From Streptomyces katrae (GTDB taxonomy: Bacteria; Actinomycetota; Actinomycetes; Streptomycetales; Streptomycetaceae), in contig NZ_JNZY01000015.1 in NCBI RefSeq assembly GCF_000717655.1, positions 62,001-126,000 of the forward strand: 64,000 nucleotides of DNA, given 5' to 3'. A program made the position numbers and the translations under genes. Positions 59,342 through 64,000 of the stretch are shown piece after piece; the first letter of the stretch is position 1, and the number at the start of each line of letters is the position of its first letter. Below the pieces are notes generated by a model, which ran no database searches, had not been told where the DNA came from, and saw nothing but the letters and a program-made list of their open reading frames with translations.

Positions 59342-60265
59342 ATGGATGAGCTTCCCCTGGACCAGGTACGGACCCTCCTCGCCGTCGTGGACGAGGGCAC
59401 CTTCGACGCGGCGGCCGCTGCCCTGCACGTGACCCCGTCCGCCGTCAGCCAGCGGGTCAAGGCGCTGGAGCAGCGGACCGGGCGGGTGCTGCTGATGCGG
59501 ACGAAGCCGGTCCGGGCGACCGAGTCCGGGCAGGTGGTGGTCCGGTTCGCCCGGCAGCTGGCCCGGCTGGAGCGGGACGCGCGCGCCGAGCTCGGGATGG
59601 CGCAGGAGTCGGGCGGCCCGGTGCGGCTGCCGATCGCGGTCAACGCGGACTCGCTCGCGACCTGGTTCCTGCCGGCGCTCACGCAGGTGCCGCAGGATCC
59701 GCCGGTCTCCTTCGAACTGCACCGGGAGGACGAGTCGCACACGACGGCGCTGCTCCGGGAGGGCCAGGTCATGGCGGCGGTCACCTCCTCGCCGGACCCG
59801 GTGGCGGGGTGCACCGTACGCAGGCTCGGACTGGCGCGTTACCTCCCGGTGGCGAGCCCCGGGTTCGTGGCGCGTCACCTCGCGGCCGGGTCGCTCGAGG
59901 ACGGTCTGCGGGAGGCCCCGGTGATCGTGTTCGACCGGCGGGACGTGCTCCAGGACGTGTTCGTACGGTCGCTGACCGGCGATCAGGACGCCGGGGCCGG
60001 GCCGCTGCGCCACCACGTGCCGACCTCGGAGGGGTTCTGCGACGCGGTGGCGTCCGGGCTGGGCTGGGGACTGGTGCCCGAGCCGCAGGCGGAGCCGCTG
60101 CTGCGCGCGGGCGGGCTGGTGCTGCTGGTGCCGGGGCGGCCGCTGGACGTGCCCCTGTACTGGCAGCAGTGGAAGCTCGACTCCCCGGCGCTGTCGACGG
60201 TGGCGCAGGTGATCGCGGCCGCGGCGGCCGAGGCACTCCGCCAGGACGGGGCCCGGCACCCGTAA
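59342..60265 (+). CDS. lysG: LysR-family regulator, LysG/ArgP type
   Basis: A 307-residue LysR protein. The HTH is LLAVVDEGTFDAAAAALHVT, then SAVSQRVKALEQRTGRVLLM; the effector domain has VNADSLATWFLPAL, a LysG/ArgP trademark. ATG 59342 is used; GTG 59339 just before is equally possible. It probably activates the divergent lysE gene when basic amino acids accumulate. Confidence 0.9.
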   Translation: MDELPLDQVRTLLAVVDEGTFDAAAAALHVTPSAVSQRVKALEQRTGRVLLMRTKPVRATESGQVVVRFARQLARLERDARAELGMAQESGGPVRLPIAVNADSLATWFLPALTQVPQDPPVSFELHREDESHTTALLREGQVMAAVTSSPDPVAGCTVRRLGLARYLPVASPGFVARHLAAGSLEDGLREAPVIVFDRRDVLQDVFVRSLTGDQDAGAGPLRHHVPTSEGFCDAVASGLGWGLVPEPQAEPLLRAGGLVLLVPGRPLDVPLYWQQWKLDSPALSTVAQVIAAAAAEALRQDGARHP

Positions 60266-60274
60266 GCTGCGGCC

Positions 60275-60667
60275 ATGGAGTCCTACACGATCGGCCAGGC
60301 TGCGCGGCTGCTCGGCGTGAGCGTCGACACCGCCCGGCGCTGGGCGGATGCCGAGCGGTTCCCCACCCGCCGGGAGGGCACGCGGCGGATGGTGGACGGG
60401 CCGGACCTGGCCGCGTTCTGCGTGGAGGCCGCCCAGGAGGGTGCCGACGCCGAGGACGCCCCGTACACCTCGGCGCGCAACGCCTTCCCGGGCATCGTCA
60501 CCGCCGTCAAGCTCGGTACCGTCGACGCCCAGGTCGAGATCCAGGCGGGTCCCCACCGCATCGTGTCGCTGCTGACCCGGGAGGCGGTGGAGGAACTCGG
60601 CCTCGAGGTGGGCGCGCGGGCCGTGGCCCGGGTGAAGTCGACGAGCGTGTTCATCGACAGGGTCTGA
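60275..60667 (+). CDS. HTH-TOBE (molybdate/tungstate-binding-like) regulator
   Basis: A 130-residue protein with an N-terminal MerR/excisionase-type HTH (SYTIGQAARLLGVSVDTARR, WADAERFPTRREGTRRMV) and a C-terminal TOBE/Mop domain (RNAFPGIVTAVKLGTVDAQV, LLTREAVEELGLEVGARAVA, VKSTSVFIDRV). Mop domains bind molybdate, so it could be a molybdate-dependent regulator or storage-type protein. It starts nine bases after lysG but has its own ATG; no mod genes are adjacent. Confidence 0.86.
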   Translation: MESYTIGQAARLLGVSVDTARRWADAERFPTRREGTRRMVDGPDLAAFCVEAAQEGADAEDAPYTSARNAFPGIVTAVKLGTVDAQVEIQAGPHRIVSLLTREAVEELGLEVGARAVARVKSTSVFIDRV

Positions 60668-60727
60668 CGGGGGCCGATCGGCGACGGTGGCAGACTGGCC
60701 GCTGATCCGCCGAAGGGAAGTACCCCG

Positions 60728-61816
60728 TTGTCCATGTTCAGCAACTTGCGCCGGGCCGTGCGTCGCGGCTACAGGCGGGCCGTCGACCTGAGCCACCCGT
60801 CCCGCTCCCCGCTCGGCAGCGCGGTGGTCAACTGCGTGGTCTACGTGGACGGTGCACGGCAGGACGGCTGCGCCGAGGTCGAAGAGGCGCTGCGACGGGT
60901 CCGCAAGACGGGCGACGGGTTCGTCTGGATCGGCCTGCACGAACCGGCGAAGGAGGAGCTCGCCGGGCTCGCCGGGCTGTTCGGCCTGCACCCCCTCGCC
61001 GTCGAGGACGCCGTGAACGCGCACCAGCGCCCCAAGGTGGAGCGGTACGACGACATACTGTTCTCCGTCTTCAAGACGGTGCGTTACGTGGAGCACGAGG
61101 AGCTCACCGCGACGAGCGAGGTCGTGGAGACCGGCGAGCTGATGGCGTTCACCGGCGACGACTTCGTCATCACCATCCGGCACGGCGGCCACGGCACGCT
61201 CGGCCCCGTCCGCGAGAGCCTGGAGGCGGAGCCGGAGCAACTGGCCAAGGGACCGTCGTCCGTTCTGCACGCCATCGCCGACCACGTCGTCGACGACTAC
61301 GTGGCCGTCACGGACGCGGTGCAGAACGACATCGACGCCGTCGAGACCGCCGTCTTCAGCGAGTACGGGGGCCGCGGCGACGCGGGCCGCATCTACCAGC
61401 TCAAGCGCGAACTGCTGGAACTGCGCCGGGCGGTGGCCCCGCTGAGCCGGCCGCTCCAGCACCTGGCCACGCAGCCGATACCGGTCATCCCGCCTGACGT
61501 CCGCGCGTACTTCCGCGACGTCGCGGACCACCTGACCCGGGCCACCGACCAGATCGGCGCGTACGACGGCCTGCTCGACTCCATCCTGCAGGCGCACCTC
61601 GCGCAGGTGACCGTCGCGCAGAACGAGGACATGCGCAAGATCACGGCGTGGGCGGCCATCGTCGCCGTGCCGACCATGGTCTGCGGGGTCTACGGCATGA
61701 ACTTCGACAACATGCCCGAGCTGCACTGGACGTACGGCTACCCGATCGTGGTCGGCGTCATGGCCCTCGCCTGCTTCGTCATTCACCGGGGCTTCCGCCG
61801 CAACGGCTGGCTCTGA
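60728..61816 (+). CDS. corA: CorA-family magnesium/cobalt transporter
   Basis: A 362-residue CorA protein. The selectivity motif GVYGMNF lies before the C-terminal pair of membrane helices (ITAWAAIVAVPTMVCGVYGM and YPIVVGVMALACFVIHRGF), and the funnel domain precedes it (PLAVEDAVNAHQRPKVERYD). TTG 60728 has GGAAG seven bases upstream, whereas ATG 60734 would be 13 away, so I keep the TTG. It imports divalent cations. Confidence 0.9.
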   Translation: MSMFSNLRRAVRRGYRRAVDLSHPSRSPLGSAVVNCVVYVDGARQDGCAEVEEALRRVRKTGDGFVWIGLHEPAKEELAGLAGLFGLHPLAVEDAVNAHQRPKVERYDDILFSVFKTVRYVEHEELTATSEVVETGELMAFTGDDFVITIRHGGHGTLGPVRESLEAEPEQLAKGPSSVLHAIADHVVDDYVAVTDAVQNDIDAVETAVFSEYGGRGDAGRIYQLKRELLELRRAVAPLSRPLQHLATQPIPVIPPDVRAYFRDVADHLTRATDQIGAYDGLLDSILQAHLAQVTVAQNEDMRKITAWAAIVAVPTMVCGVYGMNFDNMPELHWTYGYPIVVGVMALACFVIHRGFRRNGWL

Positions 61817-61888
61817 GCCGCGGGTTGACCACCGGCCCCATCCGCACGCGTGGCGTGCACGGGTATTGAGCTGTCCCGACCTCTGGTA

Positions 61889-61903
61889 GTAAAGTTTCCT
61901 AAC
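61889..61903. promoter_or_regulatory. CsnR-like operator ahead of the chitosanase gene
   Basis: GTAAAGTTTCCTAAC (reverse GTTAGGAAACTTTAC) is a near-palindrome that resembles the GAAANTTTC-type site used by the CsnR repressor upstream of chitosanase genes in Streptomyces. It lies 38 bases before the GTG start, and a TAGTAA hexamer at 61887-61892 may be the -10 element it covers. Confidence 0.55.
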
Positions 61904-61940
61904 GAAGTCGGGTAAGGCTCAACTCCCCCATGGAGGTCTT

Positions 61941-62801
61941 GTGTTCACCCCCCACCGCAAGAGAATGGCCATCGGCGCCCTGCTCGGCAGCGCCCTGCTC
62001 GCCGTGCCCGTGACCGCCCACGCCACCGCGGCACCCGCCCCCGCTTCCGCCCCCGCTTCCGCCCCCGCGTCCGCCGCCTCGCCGGCCGCCGCCGTCGGAC
62101 TCGACGATCCGGCGAAGAAGGACATCGCCATGCAGATCGTCTCCAGCGCGGAGAACTCCTCGCTGGACTGGAAGGCGCAGTACAAGTACATAGAGGACAT
62201 AGACGACGGCCGCGGCTACACGGCCGGCATCATCGGCTTCTGTTCCGGCACCGGCGACATGCTCGACCTCGTCGAGTACTACACCGACGTCAAGCCGGGC
62301 AACGTGCTCGCCAAGTACCTTCCGGCCCTCCGCCAGGTCGACGGCACCGACTCGCACAAGGGCCTCGACCCGAACTTCCCCAAGGACTGGGCGAAGGCCG
62401 CCCAGGACGGCGAGTTCAAGAAGGCCCAGGACCACGAGCGCGACCGGGTCTACTTCAACCCGGCCGTCAAGCAGGGCAAGTCCGACGGGGTCGGCACGCT
62501 AGGCCAGTTCATCTACTACGACGCCATCGTCATGCACGGCGACGGCACCGACTCCACCAGCTTCCGCAACATCCGCAAGCGGGCCCTGTCCAAGGCCAAG
62601 CCCCCGGCCCAGGGCGGCAACGAGACGACCTGGCTCAACGCCTTCCTCGACGCCCGCGTCTGGGCGATGAAGCAGGAGGAGGCGCACAGCGACACCAGCC
62701 GTGTCGACACCGCGCAGCGGGTCTTCCTCAAGAAGGGCAACCTGAACCTCAACACCCCCCTCGACTGGAAGGTCTACGGGGACCCGTTCCACATCGGCTG
62801 A
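61941..62801 (+). CDS. csn: Secreted GH46 chitosanase
   Basis: A 286-residue endo-chitosanase starting at GTG 61941. A signal peptide ends near VTAHA, then an Ala/Pro/Ser linker made of APAS repeats (residues about 31-50). The GH46 domain contains IVSSAENSSLDWKAQYKYIE, with the catalytic Glu in SSAENSS, and DIDDGRGYTAGIIGFCSGTG, with the catalytic Asp. It degrades chitosan outside the cell. An operator-like site precedes it and a strong terminator follows. Confidence 0.93.
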   Translation: MFTPHRKRMAIGALLGSALLAVPVTAHATAAPAPASAPASAPASAASPAAAVGLDDPAKKDIAMQIVSSAENSSLDWKAQYKYIEDIDDGRGYTAGIIGFCSGTGDMLDLVEYYTDVKPGNVLAKYLPALRQVDGTDSHKGLDPNFPKDWAKAAQDGEFKKAQDHERDRVYFNPAVKQGKSDGVGTLGQFIYYDAIVMHGDGTDSTSFRNIRKRALSKAKPPAQGGNETTWLNAFLDARVWAMKQEEAHSDTSRVDTAQRVFLKKGNLNLNTPLDWKVYGDPFHIG

Positions 62802-62826
62802 ACCGGCCGGTGCGTCCACGGCGTCC

Positions 62827-62862
62827 ACGTCCCGCGCCCGGCCCCCGGCCGGCGCGGGACGT
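62827..62862 (+). terminator. Terminator of the chitosanase gene
   Basis: ACGTCCCGCGCC (62827-62838) and GGCGCGGGACGT (62851-62862) form a perfect 12-base stem with a 12-base loop, itself GC-rich, 26 bases after the csn stop. Confidence 0.85.
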
Positions 62863-63210
62863 CCGTGCGTGTGGTGGCCGGTTCAGGTCGCAGAGCCGTA
62901 ACGATGTGGGCGCGGACGGGCCCGCTCGGGGAGTTGCGGGGCCTCGCGCGTGCCGGCCCGGAGAGGATCAGGGGGCTCTCCAACCTCACAAATAGGGCCC
63001 CGTCACCCCTGTTTGGTCACCCCGTGTGACCTGACACGACCAGTGGGTCCCCAATGGCTCCCGATACCGGTGTTTTTGGTCGATGGACCCCAGGAAAGCG
63101 GTACTTCCGGTGACTTGAGAACTGGCTTGACCGCCACATAAGCGGGGCATAAGTTCTGCCTCGGCTTGCTCCAGCAGGACGGGCCGACGAACCGTCCTCA
63201 GGGGGGACCC
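62863..63210 (+). promoter_or_regulatory. Intergenic region before the DUF805 gene
   Basis: No gene is seen. The stretch contains runs of TGACC/GGTCA-like sequence around 63013-63040 (GTTTGGTCACC, GTGTGACCTGACACG) and a TTGAGAACTGGCTTGACC segment at 63115-63132 with CATAAG following, the best promoter candidate for the DUF805 gene. Confidence 0.4.
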
Positions 63211-63564
63211 ATGCACTACTACACCGACGTCCTGAAGAAGTACACCGTCTTCTCCGGCCGCGCCCGCCGGCAGGAGTACTGGATGTTCACCCTCTTCAAC
63301 CTGATCGCCCTGATCATCGTCGCCGTCCTCGACAACGCGATCGGCACCTACCCGCTCCTCTACGCGATCTACGCGCTGGCCGTCTTCCTCCCGGGCCTGG
63401 CCGTGGGTGTCCGCCGCCTGCACGACACCGGCAAGTCCGGCTGGTGGATGTTCATCGCCCTGGTCCCGCTGATCGGCGGCATCTGGCTCCTCGTCCTCAT
63501 GGCGACCGAGGGCCAGCCGCAGCCGAACCAGTACGGCCAGAACCCGAAGGCCGTCCAGGCCTGA
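63211..63564 (+). CDS. DUF805 membrane protein
   Basis: A 117-residue DUF805 protein. The family pattern is plain: YTDVLKKYTVFSGRARRQEY, WMFTLFNLIALIIVAVLDN, GVRRLHDTGKSGWWMF and a final GGIWLLVLMATEG helix, giving four membrane segments. Function is unknown; many bacteria carry copies near stress genes. AGGGGGGAC precedes ATG 63211. The C-terminal tail is Gln/Pro-rich. Confidence 0.93.
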   Translation: MHYYTDVLKKYTVFSGRARRQEYWMFTLFNLIALIIVAVLDNAIGTYPLLYAIYALAVFLPGLAVGVRRLHDTGKSGWWMFIALVPLIGGIWLLVLMATEGQPQPNQYGQNPKAVQA

Positions 63565-63600
63565 CCGGGCCCGCAAGCCTGAGCGTCTGAATGGCCCGAG

Positions 63601-63634
63601 CGCCGCCCCCGGCTGGAAACAGCCGGAGGCGGCG
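63601..63634 (+). terminator. Terminator of the DUF805 gene
   Basis: CGCCGCCCCCGGCT and AGCCGGAGGCGGCG pair over 14 positions with one mismatch around the loop GGAAAC, followed by TTTCG. It lies 37 bases after the stop. Confidence 0.85.
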
Positions 63635-63787
63635 TTTCGCCGTTCCACGGGGTCGCGGAGGACCGGGGTGACGCGCGTCTCCTCGAGAACTCGGGGAGGG
63701 GGCTGTCCGGACCGGCCCGATCACGAGATATCTTGATGTCGAGCAATGTTGCAGACGAGAGACGCAGACTGTGGAGCGGAGCATCCG

Positions 63788-64000
63788 GTGACTGACTCGA
63801 CCATCATCTACACGCACACTGACGAGGCCCCGGCCCTCGCGACGTATTCCTTCCTGCCTGTGATCCAGGCCTACGCGTCGACGGCCGGTGTGAATGTCGA
63901 GACCCGTGACATCTCCCTGGCCGGTCGCATCATCGCCAGCTTCCCGGAGCACCTCGAGGAGGGCCAGCGGATCGCCGATGCCCTCGCCGAGCTCGGCGAG
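63788..64000 (+). CDS. icd: Monomeric NADP-dependent isocitrate dehydrogenase, N-terminus (partial)
   Basis: The frame from GTG 63788 is open to the window end (71 codons). [40 protein letters not shown] and [15 protein letters not shown] are the conserved opening of the ~740-residue monomeric isocitrate dehydrogenase (IDH2 type), with the conserved [10 protein letters not shown] run. It makes 2-oxoglutarate and NADPH in the TCA cycle. GGAGCGGAGC precedes the start. The rest lies beyond the window. Confidence 0.93.
   Translation, partial: MTDSTIIYTHTDEAPALATYSFLPVIQAYASTAGVNVETRDISLAGRIIASFPEHLEEGQRIADALAELGE

Noticed and set aside
59330..61786. 818-codon minus-strand frame opposite lysG, the TOBE gene and corA
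   Set aside because: Shadow of three well-supported plus-strand genes.
61871..61882. Third attachment-site copy (CTGTCCCGACC)
   Set aside because: The match to the tRNA 3' end is only about ten bases with a mismatch and has no flanking T-arm sequence; chance similarity.

Overview
The window is GC-rich actinobacterial chromosome, almost certainly Streptomyces. Evidence includes a conservon (cvn) operon, GTG/TTG starts with four-base stop/start overlaps, an RppA-type tetrahydroxynaphthalene locus, duplicated cysteine-free ribosomal proteins under Zur-like palindromes, a GH46 chitosanase and a monomeric isocitrate dehydrogenase.

Layout. 1-2425: 3' end of a conservon (histidine kinase tail, roadblock, DUF742, GTPase, GAF protein). 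2475-4585: a GGCATC hexamer repeat, a YjbR protein, and a split transketolase behind a MerR/SoxR-type promoter. 4695-4768: intact tRNA-Pro(GGG).

4727-24735: a genomic island of about 19.9 kb bounded by a perfect 99-bp direct repeat made of the tRNA 3' half plus its terminator. It starts with a truncated tyrosine integrase. Its cargo is a decayed metal-efflux module, an asparagine/aspartate catabolic operon (LysR, C26 hydrolase, FadR-type regulator, permease, asparaginase, aspartase), a graveyard of IS and regulator fragments, a fructan/sucrose-type cassette (GH32 enzyme, LacI, ABC importer, PfkB kinase) and more IS material. A second, related integrase remnant lies just outside the right repeat, so at least two related elements used this tRNA.

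25041-29653: zinc-starvation island with three Zur-like palindromes, C- paralogues of S18, L31, L33, L32, L28 and S14, two COG0523 metallochaperone-like proteins and a third, decayed one. 29785-33799: mixed regulators and enzymes (GlxA-type regulator, HD protein, hydrolase, methyltransferase, cupin). 34221-39330: cell-surface polysaccharide locus (secreted GH16-like lipoprotein, membrane protein, deacetylase-glycosyltransferase fusion, membrane acyltransferase). 39385-40400: kinase relic and acylphosphatase.

40833-47209: the most distinctive unit, a peptide-export cassette. A 72-residue peptide with a textbook double-glycine leader is followed by an HlyD-type adaptor, a C39 peptidase-ABC exporter and a second NHLM-type ABC protein. 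No post-translational modification enzyme is visible. 47214-50325: CHAT-domain relic, YczE-like membrane protein, VanW protein.

50344-54839: pigment locus. RppA makes 1,3,6,8-tetrahydroxynaphthalene; a MomA-like cupin and two P450s probably oxidise and couple it. One P450 overlaps a small gene resembling an acyl-CoA carboxylase epsilon subunit, which could tie malonyl-CoA supply to the pathway. 54894-64000: RTX-like secreted protein, MFS exporter, double-NUDIX protein, LysE/LysG pair, HTH-TOBE protein, CorA, chitosanase, DUF805 protein and the start of icd.
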